Source: Gemmatimonadota bacterium (GTDB lineage: Bacteria; Gemmatimonadota; Gemmatimonadetes; Gemmatimonadales; GWC2-71-9). Taken from it: DNA of 64,000 bases. Location: the NCBI GenBank assembly GCA_016720805.1, contig JADKJZ010000001.1, forward strand, positions 124,001 through 188,000. Direction: 5' to 3'. Position 1 is the stretch's first letter; the number at the start of each line of letters is the position of its first letter. This document shows, in pieces, positions 51,801-61,780 of this stretch. The notes under the pieces were generated by a model that saw only the letters and a list, made by a program, of their open reading frames with translations, did no database searches and had not been told where the DNA came from. The translations under genes and the position numbers were made by a program.

Positions 51801-51948
51801 GGTAGATCGCCGACGGGAGGGTGGTGGCGGACCAGATTCCCACGAAGGAGACCAGCGTGACCACCAGATAGATGAAGCGTCGCTGCGCCGTCAGCAACGC
51901 GAAGAGCGATCCGTGCCCTGGCTGATCCGGAGGCGTGGGAGTGCTCAC
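48832..51948 (-). CDS. RND efflux permease
   Basis: 1038 residues. Two repeats each with an N-terminal helix, large periplasmic loop and five helices. The helix 4 motif IGLVIDDAVVVTENIVRHL carries the paired Asp residues for proton coupling, as in HAE1-type drug pumps rather than the single VDG of CzcA metal pumps. It exports compounds from the periplasm or inner membrane through the adjoining MFP and TolC proteins. GTG at 51948 is three bases from the MFP stop. The stop overlaps the PepSY gene. Substrate unknown. Confidence 0.92.
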   Translation of the reverse strand: MSTPTPPDQPGHGSLFALLTAQRRFIYLVVTLVSFVGIWSATTLPSAIYPELTFERITVVAEGSALGPRQMLFDVTRPIEEAVSVVLGVTRVQSRSIRGGSETTITFAPGTDMQYALQLVQASVNQVAGDLPMGLDIQMERMTPSIFPILSYNLEGGDPATLYDIARYQIRPLISRVPGVARVDVMGSDIREIEVIADPARLVAQGMTYEDLATAIRAATTVTAVGRVPSNYRQYLIVSATEAHAAEDIANLVVGRGLRVRDLATVLPGTEDHVREISGDGHPAALLNITRQIGGNTVGIADSIAVLAQSLAATLPPGVHLKATYDQAALVRDAMATVRDAMLIGAALAVIVLLLFLRHARITAISASSIPLTLAITVAIMALAGQTFNLMTLGAMAIAIGLVIDDAVVVTENIVRHLRLTPDRTRAVREAVSELIWPVTTSTITTVVVFLPLGLLTGVEGQFFRTLSATLTIAVLVSLVLALSLIPLLSAQYLTVADTDTDEPASHRGLLAGLERRIDALSVRYAQSLHAVLHHPRMAALIAAGLVVTGVMVYRVIGTGFLPEMDEGAFVLDYWTPGGTALSETDRQLRIIEQILAETPEVVGSSRRTGAEMGLFATQLNRGDIAVRLTAPGKRTRTSEEIIDDIRTRINAAVPRVRIEFVQILADVIGDLAGGARPVEIRLFGPDLDSLEAYAQRLAVGIGTIDGIEDLYDGISEPSEELAMHIDAAKADRAGLTPEAISAQVAGALLGRPAGIVRLDDRSIGVRVRAPDSVRFEESRLGSLPVLSSAGASATALAAFASFTPVETRAELLRQNQQQIIDMTSDISGRSLGDVMKDVKRVVAEIPPTQGIRMELAGQYASQQAAFRSLVMVLAMAALSVVAVMVVQFRSFTEPFVVLLAAPISFVGALALLEITGTPLNVSSFMGLILLVGLIVKNGIILLDFTHRRMAEAGIDLETALTEAGRIRLRPILMTTLCTLFGLLPLALGLGAGSEMQKPLALAVIGGLALSTPITLYVVPTLLVAIRGRAHTITRSAP

Positions 51949-51951
51949 TGG

Positions 51952-53061
51952 CTACGCCCCGCCCTTCGCGGAATCCGCCACGGGCTTCGTGCCGGGCAGC
52001 ACGATGGTGGCGCTGTCGGTCACCCCGTAGGCCCCGTACGTCACCACGCGCTCGCCGGCCGTGAGGCCGCGGGTGACCTCCACCGTGCCATCGTGGCGGC
52101 CGCCCACCGTGACATCACGGGCCACGGCCATGCCGCTCGCGTCGACCACGAAGACCTTGTAGCCATCCCCCTCCGGCACCAGGGCCTCGGCGGGCACCAT
52201 GAGGGCATGTGGCCGTACGGCGAGCACCACGTTGGCATAGAACGTCTCACCGATCCGGAGGCCTCGGCTGGTCTGGCCAGCCCGCGCTCGAACGGCCACG
52301 GAATGCGTCTGGGCATCGACGACCCCGGCGATGTCGACCACGGTGGCCTCGCCGAGCACTTCGCCTCCGGAGGCCGACCCGGCATGCAGCATGACCTTCG
52401 CCCCGACATGCACCCGGGCGGCGTCGTGCGCCGAGAGGGCCAGGACGACGTCGACCACGCTCGGGTCGGCGATCTCGACGAGCGCCTGGGAGGGGTCCAC
52501 CGATGCACCCAGGGTGGCGTTCATCTGGGTCACCACCCCGCTGATCGGCGCGCGCAGTGAGGTCAGGTCGGCGGTGCGCCGTGCCGTGGCGAGGGCGGCC
52601 TTCGCCTGAGCGAGGGCGGCGGCGGCCTGCTCCTGTTCCCGACGCGCCGCGATCCCGTACGTCACCATGCGCTCGGCCCGGTCGAACGCTTGCTGCGCCG
52701 CAAGTGCGGCTGCCTCGGCGCTGCGGGCGTCGGCGTCGATGGTGAGCTTCTCGAACTCGACCAGCACCTGACCCCGTACGACGCGTTCGCCGGCCGAGAC
52801 GGCCACCGCCGTGACCCGCGTCGCGATTGGGGCACTCAGCACGGCACGATGGCCGATCCGCGGCTCGACCACCCCGATCGCACCCACCGTCTCGGTAAAG
52901 TCGCCCTCGACCACGAGCTCCGTCCGCGCCCCGACCACCGCGGACACCTCCGCTGTGGCTGCGCCGTCGGATTCCTTCGCGCAGGAGGCCACCACCAAGA
53001 GGAGCACGACGACGACGGCGCCGTGGGCAGGTCGTCGGGGGTACGACATGAGCTGACTCAT
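51952..53061 (-). CDS. RND periplasmic adaptor (membrane fusion) lipoprotein
   Basis: 369 residues. LLLVVASC is a lipobox with Cys near 27. The barrel-sandwich begins at RAVLSAPIATRVTAV, the coiled-coil hairpin spans about 115-165 (SAEAAALAAQQAFDRAER and QEQAAAALAQAKAALA), LRAPISGVVTQMNATLG closes the lipoyl half, and the C-terminal barrel follows. It links the RND pump to the TolC channel. ATG at 53061 overlaps the TolC stop as ATGA; a second ATG four codons later is possible. Confidence 0.9.
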   Translation of the reverse strand: MSQLMSYPRRPAHGAVVVVLLLVVASCAKESDGAATAEVSAVVGARTELVVEGDFTETVGAIGVVEPRIGHRAVLSAPIATRVTAVAVSAGERVVRGQVLVEFEKLTIDADARSAEAAALAAQQAFDRAERMVTYGIAARREQEQAAAALAQAKAALATARRTADLTSLRAPISGVVTQMNATLGASVDPSQALVEIADPSVVDVVLALSAHDAARVHVGAKVMLHAGSASGGEVLGEATVVDIAGVVDAQTHSVAVRARAGQTSRGLRIGETFYANVVLAVRPHALMVPAEALVPEGDGYKVFVVDASGMAVARDVTVGGRHDGTVEVTRGLTAGERVVTYGAYGVTDSATIVLPGTKPVADSAKGGA

Positions 53062-54278
53062 GGAGTGGATCCGGAAGTGGGCGTGGTGAGGAGGGCGTGC
53101 AGGGTCGCCGAGGCGATCAGTGCGCTGGCCACATCATCGATGTACTGCCCAAGGACATCGCGGGAATTCCGCTGGGCTTCGATCACGCTGGTGAGCGGGG
53201 CCGCCCCTTCGCGATACGCCGCGAGCGACATCGTGGCCACCCGCTCGGCGCTCGTGACCAGAATCCGGTCGCGGGCCACTCGACCCAGCGCGCCGGCGGC
53301 TTCGCGCTGGGCACGGGCGATCTCGGCGCGGCTGGCGTTGCGGGTCAGCGACAGCTCCGCTTCGGCACGTTCGCGCTCCGCCTTCGCGATGGCGATCGGA
53401 CCACGATTCCGATTGAACAGTGGCAGTGGCAGGGAGATGCCGATCACGGGGAGCAGTCCGCCGGTCGGGCTGGTCGGATCCCCGGTGTCGAAGCCGACGA
53501 CCAGTCCCGGCAGGAAGAATCTGCTGCGATGCTCCAGTCGCAGTGCCAGGTCGGCGGCATCGAGGGCGGCCGTGGCGCGCAGGACCGGGAGGGGGCTCGA
53601 GCCGGCGGCAGGGCTCGCGATCGTGCCCGGTGCGGCGAGCGTGTCGGCCAGCACGATCCGGACCTCGTTGCCGGCGGTGCCGATGAGGAGTTGCAGGTCG
53701 AGGAGCGCCGAGGTCAGGGTGAGGGAATCACCGGCCGCAAGGTTCGCTTGCTGGCCGGCATTCACGGTGGCCAGCTCCACATCAAAGTCACTCACATCAC
53801 CGGCGTCGCGCCGCACCACCGCGATGCGCCGAAGCGAATCGGCCGCCTCCGCGTTGCGGCGTGACAGCGCCACCTTCGCCTGGGCCGCGAGGGCGCGGGT
53901 GTAGGTCGTGTCGGCATCGAGGGCGAGGAGCGCCCGGTCGAAGGTGAAGCGATATCGAGCCGCCACCCGGGACGCCTCGGCCGACTGCACTCGCAAGCCG
54001 CGGAGGGTGAGGAAGTCGAGCGGGAACGAGGCGGTCACGTGGTACGACGGCACGTCCTTCGTGTACGTGGCGCTGAGCACCGGGTCGGGAAGCGCGCTGG
54101 CCGCCAGCAGTTGGGCACTCGCGAGGGCCGTGTCAGCGCGTGTGATCGCCGCGCGCGGCCCCCGTTCCATGGCGGCCGCGATCGCATCGGACCGGGTGAG
54201 CGGGGCGGACTGCTGGGCGCCGGACGCGGCGAAGGGAACGAGGACCGCGGCAATCAGGAATCGAATGGTGGTGTGCAT
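53058..54278 (-). CDS. TolC-family outer-membrane efflux protein
   Basis: 406 residues. Signal peptide ending ASGAQ, then two copies of the OEP repeat: long helices (TRADTALASAQLLAASALPDP-type, and QREAAGALGRVARDRI) alternate with strand pairs (VLSATYTKDVPSYHVTASF; VIGISLPLPLFNRNRGP). The LPLFNRNRG motif is common in CusC/TolC types. It forms the outer-membrane exit duct. ATG at 54278 follows a 69-base gap that holds its own operator and -10-like box, so it can be expressed apart from the upstream regulators. Confidence 0.9.
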   Translation of the reverse strand: MHTTIRFLIAAVLVPFAASGAQQSAPLTRSDAIAAAMERGPRAAITRADTALASAQLLAASALPDPVLSATYTKDVPSYHVTASFPLDFLTLRGLRVQSAEASRVAARYRFTFDRALLALDADTTYTRALAAQAKVALSRRNAEAADSLRRIAVVRRDAGDVSDFDVELATVNAGQQANLAAGDSLTLTSALLDLQLLIGTAGNEVRIVLADTLAAPGTIASPAAGSSPLPVLRATAALDAADLALRLEHRSRFFLPGLVVGFDTGDPTSPTGGLLPVIGISLPLPLFNRNRGPIAIAKAERERAEAELSLTRNASRAEIARAQREAAGALGRVARDRILVTSAERVATMSLAAYREGAAPLTSVIEAQRNSRDVLGQYIDDVASALIASATLHALLTTPTSGSTP

Positions 54279-54307
54279 GGCCCCCGGGTGCCGCGTAAGA
54301 AGCCTGC

Positions 54308-54341
54308 AGGGTACCCGGTAACACCTGTCGCTACGATGACA
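54308..54341 (-). promoter_or_regulatory. Operator and -10 box of the tolC promoter
   Basis: The 18-base core at 54324-54341 reads TGTCATCGTAGCGACAGG on the minus strand, 16 of 18 identical to the core at 59996-60013. It ends 45 bases before the tolC ATG. TACCCT (54313-54308) follows exactly ten bases after the core. Half-sites TGTCA and (C)GACA form an imperfect inverted repeat. Confidence 0.7.
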
Positions 54342-54347
54342 ATTGGG

Positions 54348-55643
54348 TCAAGCCGCGGAGGGCTCCGCACGCGGGAAGCGCACTTCGGCCATGGTCCCGA
54401 TCCCGATGTCGGAGGTCACTCGGAGGGTCGCGCCGTGTGAAACGGCAATCCACTGGGCGATGGCCAGCCCGAGCCCGGCGCCACCGGTGCCCTCCAGCGA
54501 GCGGGTACGCGCCTGGTCGCCGCGGTAGAAGCGCTCGAAGATGTGAGGGAGCTGTTCCGGGGTGATCCCCACCCCGGTATCGGTGATCCGCAGGAAGGGT
54601 CGCCCGCCGTCGGCCCCGACGTGCACCGTGACATCCCCTCCCGGCGCCGTGAACTTGATGGCGTTGTCGAGCAGGATCATGGCCAATCGCCGGACCAGGT
54701 GCGGATCGCCATCCACGGGAGCTTCCTCAAATTCGGCAAGCGCCATGGTGACGCCCTTGGCCGTGGCCATCACGCGTGCCGCGTCCGCGGCGTCCAGCGC
54801 CACGTCGTCCAGGAAGAGCCGCTGGTGTTCCATCGGCCGGTGGCCGGCTTCTCCGCGGGCAAGCGTGAAGATGTCTTCCACGATACGACCGAGGTGACCG
54901 CTCTCGACGGTGATCCCTTCGAGGGCTGCCGCATAGGTTGCCGCATCACGCGGCTGTTGCAGCGCGACCTCCGCGCGACCACGAAGGACGCTCAGTGGTG
55001 TCCGCAACTCATGCGCCGCGTCGGCCATGAAGCGGCGCGTCTGTTCCATCGAACGTTCGATGGGCCGGATCGATTGCCCGACCAGCACGTAGCCGCCGAT
55101 CGCCACCAGCAGGAGCCCGGCGAGGGCTCCGAGTCCGAAGGTCGTGATCAGCGAGGCATAGCGATCCTCGAGCTCGACCCGGTCCGCGACCGCGATGGCG
55201 ATCATCCCTTGCCCGCGGCCGACAGTGAAGCGATTGGCATGCAGGCGGAACATCAACTCATCGTTCGTGGGGGACGGCTGGTCGCGCGTGACGCTGCCGC
55301 GGGCCGCCGCCTCGAGGGCGATGACGCGCACCCAGTCTGGCACGACCTCCGGGCGGATTGGCGTGCCGTCGAGCTGCAGCAGGAAGAGACGCCGGTCGGG
55401 GATCCGCAGCTCGTCGACGGCGTCGGCCACCGGGCCTGGCAGACCGCGCTCGCGCTCCCGGACGGCCGCCGCCTGCTCGAGCTGGGCGACGGCCTTCTGG
55501 AGAGACTCGTCGAGCTCCTCGGCGAACTGTCGGCTCACCACGACGAACAGCCCGCCGCCCAGGATGACGAGAATCAACGTCAACGTGAGGAGGTACCAGG
55601 CGGTCAGGCGCCAGCGGAGTGGGCCGAGCAGCTTGGTCGTCAT
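54348..55643 (-). CDS. Two-component sensor histidine kinase
   Basis: 431 residues. Two membrane helices (near 15-38 and 166-190) bracket a periplasmic domain of about 130 residues; a HAMP-like stretch follows. The phosphoacceptor His is in FMADAAHELRTPLSVLRG near residue 218; LLDNAIKFTAPGGDV, ITDTGVGITPEQ and GGAGLGLAIAQ are the N, G1 and G2 boxes. ATG at 55643 overlaps the response regulator stop (ATGA). It resembles CusS/EnvZ-class kinases in layout; the signal is not known. Confidence 0.92.
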   Translation of the reverse strand: MTTKLLGPLRWRLTAWYLLTLTLILVILGGGLFVVVSRQFAEELDESLQKAVAQLEQAAAVRERERGLPGPVADAVDELRIPDRRLFLLQLDGTPIRPEVVPDWVRVIALEAAARGSVTRDQPSPTNDELMFRLHANRFTVGRGQGMIAIAVADRVELEDRYASLITTFGLGALAGLLLVAIGGYVLVGQSIRPIERSMEQTRRFMADAAHELRTPLSVLRGRAEVALQQPRDAATYAAALEGITVESGHLGRIVEDIFTLARGEAGHRPMEHQRLFLDDVALDAADAARVMATAKGVTMALAEFEEAPVDGDPHLVRRLAMILLDNAIKFTAPGGDVTVHVGADGGRPFLRITDTGVGITPEQLPHIFERFYRGDQARTRSLEGTGGAGLGLAIAQWIAVSHGATLRVTSDIGIGTMAEVRFPRAEPSAA

Positions 55644-56305
55644 GGCCCGAAGCGGTAGCCCGCGCCGCGGAGCGTGTGAATGAGTTTCGGCTCGAAATCG
55701 TCGTCCAGCTTTCGGCGCAGCCGGCGAATCAGCACTTCCAGGACGTTCGTGAACGGGTCGTGGTTGTCGTCCCAGACCTCGGCGCTGATGACTGCGCGGT
55801 CGACGACGACGCCGAGGTGGCGTGTGAGGCAGGTGAGGAGGGCGAATTCCTTGGCCGTCAGCTCGATCGCCCGGCCCCCCCGGGTGACGGAACGTGCCGC
55901 GAAGTCCACCTCGAGGTCGGCCACGCGGACGACCGCGCCGGCCAGCACCGGACGGCGCGCCAGTGCCCGCACACGAGCGAGCAGCTCGCGGAAGGCAAAC
56001 GGCTTGGTGAGGTAGTCATCGGCGCCGACATCGAGTCCCGTGACGCGATCGTCGACACTGTCGCGCGCAGTGAGCATGAGGATCGGGGTGGTCAGCCCGG
56101 CGGTACGCAGGTCGCGACAGAGGTCGAATCCGCTGCCGCCAGGAAGCATCACGTCGAGGAGCAGCACATCGTGGTGCTCGGCCAACGCGCGCTGCTGCCC
56201 TTCGGCGCGCGTGGCCGCCCACGTCACGATCATCGCGTGTTCCGCAAGGCCATCGTGGATGACGGTGGCCAGGTGATCGTCGTCCTCGACCAGCAGGATG
56301 CGCAT
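55640..56305 (-). CDS. OmpR-family response regulator
   Basis: 221 residues. Receiver domain with acidic pocket LVEDDDH, phosphorylation Asp in LLLDVMLPGGSGFDLC near residue 51 and Lys in YLTKPFAFRELLARV near 102; winged-helix domain with ELTAKEFALLTCLTRH and VLIRRLRRKLDDDF, GAGYRF at the end. It probably binds the paired operators at 54324 and 59996. ATG at 56305 is seven bases after the receptor-gene stop. Confidence 0.93.
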   Translation of the reverse strand: MRILLVEDDDHLATVIHDGLAEHAMIVTWAATRAEGQQRALAEHHDVLLLDVMLPGGSGFDLCRDLRTAGLTTPILMLTARDSVDDRVTGLDVGADDYLTKPFAFRELLARVRALARRPVLAGAVVRVADLEVDFAARSVTRGGRAIELTAKEFALLTCLTRHLGVVVDRAVISAEVWDDNHDPFTNVLEVLIRRLRRKLDDDFEPKLIHTLRGAGYRFGP

Positions 56306-56312
56306 GGCGTGT

Positions 56313-59300
56313 TCAACCAGTCTTGGGAGGGAAGAGCTTGGGAAGCTTAGCACGTTGTGCGGCCGTGAGGAGCGCACCAACGGCCTCCCGTTCACGGAGG
56401 AGAAGCTTCTGGATCTCCGGCTGTGCCTTGCCGAGCTCGGTGTTCAGTGCATCGTCGCGGATCGCCGTCCCCCGGCGAAGGAGGAGCGCAATCGTCGGGG
56501 CGAAGAGCTGGTCGGATGCCGTCAGGAAGCGCGCCCGGATCACCTCAAGACCCGCGAGCTGCTCCGGTGAAAGCCCGAGCGAGTCCTGTTGAGCGAGAAT
56601 CGGCTGGACGGGATCGGCTGTCAACTGCCGCATCCGCGAGCGAATGGCGTCCTCACTCATCTGGGGGGCGTTCTTCGTGGCCACGAGTCCGAGACGTTCC
56701 CCGGCGCTGACGCGCTTGGGGCCTCCCAGCTTGTACTCCACGCCAAGTTGCACCTGAAAGGGGGCGAAGCGTCTCCGGGCGGCGCCGAAGTCCTGGGGCG
56801 CGCCGAAGAGCTGGTTGACCCGGTAGGCGTAGTGGCGCGTCGCAGGATCGAAGCCGGTCACATACAGCAGCTTCGCGTCTGGGGTCGTGCTGGATGCCGA
56901 GCGCCCGAGCGGCGTATTGTCGAGACCGAAGGCACGGACCAAGGCACCCGTGGTGTTGAGCAGATTCATCGTGACGCGGAATCGGGACCCGGTCCCGAGC
57001 TCATCGGGGGGAGAGAAGTTGAGGCTGAGGTCTGCCCGAAGCTGCCATCCTGTCTTGCAACTGTTCCGCCCCGCGATGCGACCGAGCTGTGCCTCCAGGC
57101 AGCGTTGGGCACCGGAGGGTGCCGCGGCGAGCAGGGTGCGCATCTCCGTGGCCAGGGCTCCGTCACCCACGGTGGCGGGGTCGAAGACGAAGGCCCGATC
57201 GTTCGAGCGACCGTCTCCATTGATGTCCCCCACGGCCACCGGTGTGTACGGGATCCCGGAGAGGGCGCTGAGGCGGATGCCCAGGGCAATCCAGGAGATC
57301 CGCGGCGTCGCCGTCACGACGAGCTGATGGGTCGGCTGAGATCCGCGCGCCCACTCCTTCAAGAAGGGATCGCCGGCCGTCGTCCCGTTGAAGCCGCGTT
57401 CCTGTGCGCGTTGGTAGGCCTGGACATACTGCACCGCGAGCGGCATGCGGTTGCCGAAGAGCGCGCGCCGGGGAGCGAGAATGAGCGTGAATTGCGAGGC
57501 GGTGTTGCGGAGGTCCGAGAGGGTGTTGCTGACTCGACCGAAGGCCCCGTTTGGGCGCGCGGCGCCCGGGGCAATGACGCCCGTGCTTGGGACGATCGCA
57601 TCCGGCGTCACAAGCACGGGCCGACCACCTTCCCCGGGCAGTGTGAAGAGCGGCGTCCGACGCAGGTTGAGATCCACGGCGCTCTCGCGGTTGAGTCCGA
57701 GGGAGTACGTCCCGCTCAACGCCATCGACCATCCACCAAGCCGGATCCCCTCGACGCCAAGGTTCCCTCGCCAGCTGACCGGGGAACGGAAGGAAGGATC
57801 GAAGACGGTGACGTTCGGACGCGAAACGGAAAAGACGCCGGGGCCCGAGCCGTCACGGCAACTGTCTGCAATCGTGGCGCCGGAGACATTCCACTGCGGC
57901 ACCGGGGTTGCATCGCCCGCGCACGAGAGGTAGAGCGTGGTGCTCGGCAGCCCCGTGGCATCAATCAGGCCAGCGATGTCTTCCGGGTCGATGGTGCCAC
58001 GGAACGCCCCAACGCCACCAGACACGGTAATCCCTGGGACATTCAGCGAACGCATGGTCAGGGCGGACTGCGCCGAGGAGGTTCCATCGAAACTTGGACC
58101 GGTTCCCTTTCCCTTCGCGGCGTCACGACGGGCCCGGGAGGCCCACGAAACCCCGACGCGCGGGGAAAGCCCAAGTTGCGAAGGGATCCGGTTGGTCTTG
58201 AGGCCATACACGGAGTCCACCACCGGATTGTATTCCGGTAGCACCCCCTGGCGCGCGATGTCGACGCGCATCCCCCCTTGGACCTGGATTGCTTCGGACG
58301 CGCGCCATTCATCCCCCAACCACAGGCCGACGATCGTGCTGCGATTGGCGAGCTGTCTGGTCGAAATCGTGCGGGTATAGCTCGCCGGCCTGTTGGCCGC
58401 CAGGTCAGCGAGGGTCTGGTAGGTGTAGGTGCCACGGAGGTTGCCGGTCCGCCGCTCGTGCTCCCAGTCCCCTTCGATCGACTGACCGAATTTGATGCGG
58501 TGGCGGCTGCTCCCTGTCAGTACGGCAAACTGGTTGGTCACTTCCAGCGATCGCGAATCACTCTGACTGGGGCCCGACCCGCTGCCGCCGAACCGGAGCG
58601 TGGTCAGCCCCGTGCGACCGTCGTCGAACGACGTGCCGACCCGGACGGAGCCACCGGCGAGGTCCAGGTAGGGGCTGCCGGAATTGTCCCCGAAGGAGTA
58701 TTGCGCCTTGAACTCATTCAAGATGCCGCGTACGTAGCCAGAGAACGACGTGCCCACCGTGTACCGGTCCCGCCTGCTCTGCGACGCGATGGACGGCAGG
58801 GACAGTTGGCCCACGCCATTCCCGACCTGGGTGCGCCGATTCACGTTGAACGTCGTGGTGAGCGAGACTGTTGAGGACGGGGTCCAGTCCACGCGCCCGA
58901 ACAGCGTCTGGCGTTCCTCGCCCTTGTCTCCCGGGATGGTGGACGGGCTGGTCGGTACGCCCAGCCGCCCGAGCGTCTGGGAGAGGTTTGCCACTGTGTC
59001 GCTCGGCAGGCCGTTCTGGGAACGCAACACCGCACGGTCGGTGAGGAGGGAGTAGTTCTCCACCGCGGTGTGGCTGGCATCGAAGGCCGTCAAATAGCGG
59101 AGGCGCCCCCGAACGATCGGTCCACTGATGCTCCCGCTGCCGAGCTGGATCCGAGGGGCCGGGGTCGGGGAGGAGCGGTCAGCCCAGGTGGAGAAGCGAT
59201 CCACGGTTTGCGCGCGAGCGACCGCCTGAAACAGGTCGGTGCCACCCTTGGTCTGGATCACGATCTGTCCGCCCGCGAATTTCCCGGCCGCGGGATCGTA

Positions 59301-59951
59301 CGTCGTGGTGACGAGCTTGGCGGCACCGATGGCATCACGCGGCAAGTTGTCGCCACCAAATTTCATCCCGTCCACCGTCGTGCTGTTCTGCCGAGTCGAG
59401 GCGCCGAGGACACTATACGTGGTGGAGTCACCGGTGGTGGTCATCACCCCGATGGCCAGGGCGGCCAGCGCGGCGAGATTGGAGGGATCCAACGAGAATA
59501 AGGTGCCCGCCAACAGATCGATCTGGTCTCCCCCGACCGAGGGCGGTTGCATCACCAGCCGAGCGCTCGATACGGTGATGGTATCAAGTTGAAAGGGCAT
59601 CGCCGTCAGCTCGATATTCACGATCAAAACACTTGAGAGCCCGGTACGCGTGGCGCGCAGTGTGACGGGCCGATGTCCGATTGCCCGGGCAACCAAGACG
59701 TAGTCGCCATCCGCCGACGGGGCAATCGCGATGTAGTCTCCCTTGGTGTTTGTTCTCGCGGTAATCACGGTGCGCGTCACCAATCCAGTGATTGTGATCA
59801 TCGCCTCAGCGAGTGGCCGACCTCCCATGCCGATCACCCGGCCCCGGAGGACTTCGGCGTCCGCACCCTGCGCAGCGAGGAGGCGGGGCGCCAGCACCGC
59901 AAGGGAGAAGAGCACCACGCGGACGAGCCGCGCTCGAAACCGACCTGACAT
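56313..59951 (-). CDS. TonB-dependent receptor-like outer-membrane protein with CarboxypepD_reg domain and C-terminal LTXXQ-like helices
   Basis: 1212 residues. Signal peptide ending RLLAAQ; RGRVIGMGGRPLAEAMITI to about residue 110 is a CarboxypepD_reg-like domain; a plug (DTITVSSARLVMQP, STTVDGMKFGGDNLPRD) and a large beta-barrel follow. After the barrel, from about 1095 to the end, the chain is helical (LGLSPEQLAGLEVIRARF, REREAVGALLTAAQRAKLP) and contains an LTxxQ motif like Spy/CpxP periplasmic sensors. No clear TonB box. ATG at 59951 gives the signal peptide; an earlier in-frame start is possible. First gene of the long operon, with a shared operator upstream. Ligand unknown. Confidence 0.82.
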   Translation of the reverse strand: MSGRFRARLVRVVLFSLAVLAPRLLAAQGADAEVLRGRVIGMGGRPLAEAMITITGLVTRTVITARTNTKGDYIAIAPSADGDYVLVARAIGHRPVTLRATRTGLSSVLIVNIELTAMPFQLDTITVSSARLVMQPPSVGGDQIDLLAGTLFSLDPSNLAALAALAIGVMTTTGDSTTYSVLGASTRQNSTTVDGMKFGGDNLPRDAIGAAKLVTTTYDPAAGKFAGGQIVIQTKGGTDLFQAVARAQTVDRFSTWADRSSPTPAPRIQLGSGSISGPIVRGRLRYLTAFDASHTAVENYSLLTDRAVLRSQNGLPSDTVANLSQTLGRLGVPTSPSTIPGDKGEERQTLFGRVDWTPSSTVSLTTTFNVNRRTQVGNGVGQLSLPSIASQSRRDRYTVGTSFSGYVRGILNEFKAQYSFGDNSGSPYLDLAGGSVRVGTSFDDGRTGLTTLRFGGSGSGPSQSDSRSLEVTNQFAVLTGSSRHRIKFGQSIEGDWEHERRTGNLRGTYTYQTLADLAANRPASYTRTISTRQLANRSTIVGLWLGDEWRASEAIQVQGGMRVDIARQGVLPEYNPVVDSVYGLKTNRIPSQLGLSPRVGVSWASRARRDAAKGKGTGPSFDGTSSAQSALTMRSLNVPGITVSGGVGAFRGTIDPEDIAGLIDATGLPSTTLYLSCAGDATPVPQWNVSGATIADSCRDGSGPGVFSVSRPNVTVFDPSFRSPVSWRGNLGVEGIRLGGWSMALSGTYSLGLNRESAVDLNLRRTPLFTLPGEGGRPVLVTPDAIVPSTGVIAPGAARPNGAFGRVSNTLSDLRNTASQFTLILAPRRALFGNRMPLAVQYVQAYQRAQERGFNGTTAGDPFLKEWARGSQPTHQLVVTATPRISWIALGIRLSALSGIPYTPVAVGDINGDGRSNDRAFVFDPATVGDGALATEMRTLLAAAPSGAQRCLEAQLGRIAGRNSCKTGWQLRADLSLNFSPPDELGTGSRFRVTMNLLNTTGALVRAFGLDNTPLGRSASSTTPDAKLLYVTGFDPATRHYAYRVNQLFGAPQDFGAARRRFAPFQVQLGVEYKLGGPKRVSAGERLGLVATKNAPQMSEDAIRSRMRQLTADPVQPILAQQDSLGLSPEQLAGLEVIRARFLTASDQLFAPTIALLLRRGTAIRDDALNTELGKAQPEIQKLLLREREAVGALLTAAQRAKLPKLFPPKTG

Positions 59952-59979
59952 GACGGACCCCAGTAGTGATGATCGGGCC

Positions 59980-60013
59980 AAGATGAACTGGAGTGCCTGT
60001 CACCACGATGACA
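59980..60013 (-). promoter_or_regulatory. Operator and -10 box of the receptor/two-component operon promoter
   Basis: The 18-base core at 59996-60013 reads TGTCATCGTGGTGACAGG on the minus strand and contains the perfect inverted repeat TGTCA-N6-TGACA. It ends 44 bases before the receptor ATG. CATCTT (59985-59980) follows exactly ten bases after it, in the place of a -10 box. See the matching site at 54324-54341. Confidence 0.72.
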
Positions 60014-60031
60014 CGGGTTCTGGGGGCGCAA

Positions 60032-60071
60032 AACTGCGCAGGGGCGATGCTTTCGTCGCCCCTGCGCAGTT
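60032..60071 (-). terminator. 16-bp hairpin terminator after ettA
   Basis: Perfect 16-bp stem, 60032-60047 with 60056-60071, eight-base loop, followed on the minus strand by TT and GC-rich sequence so that four Ts close the stem. It lies 33 bases beyond the ettA stop. Confidence 0.82.
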
Positions 60072-60103
60072 CCAAACGCTGGTTGCCGGCTGCTTTGCGC
60101 CGC

Positions 60104-61778
<1,675 letters not shown>

Positions 61779-61780
<2 letters not shown>

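Noticed and set aside
48832..53061. Calling the efflux genes cusABC or czcABC
   Set aside because: The pump has the paired Asp motif of HAE1-type transporters rather than the metal-pump motif, so a metal name is not supported.
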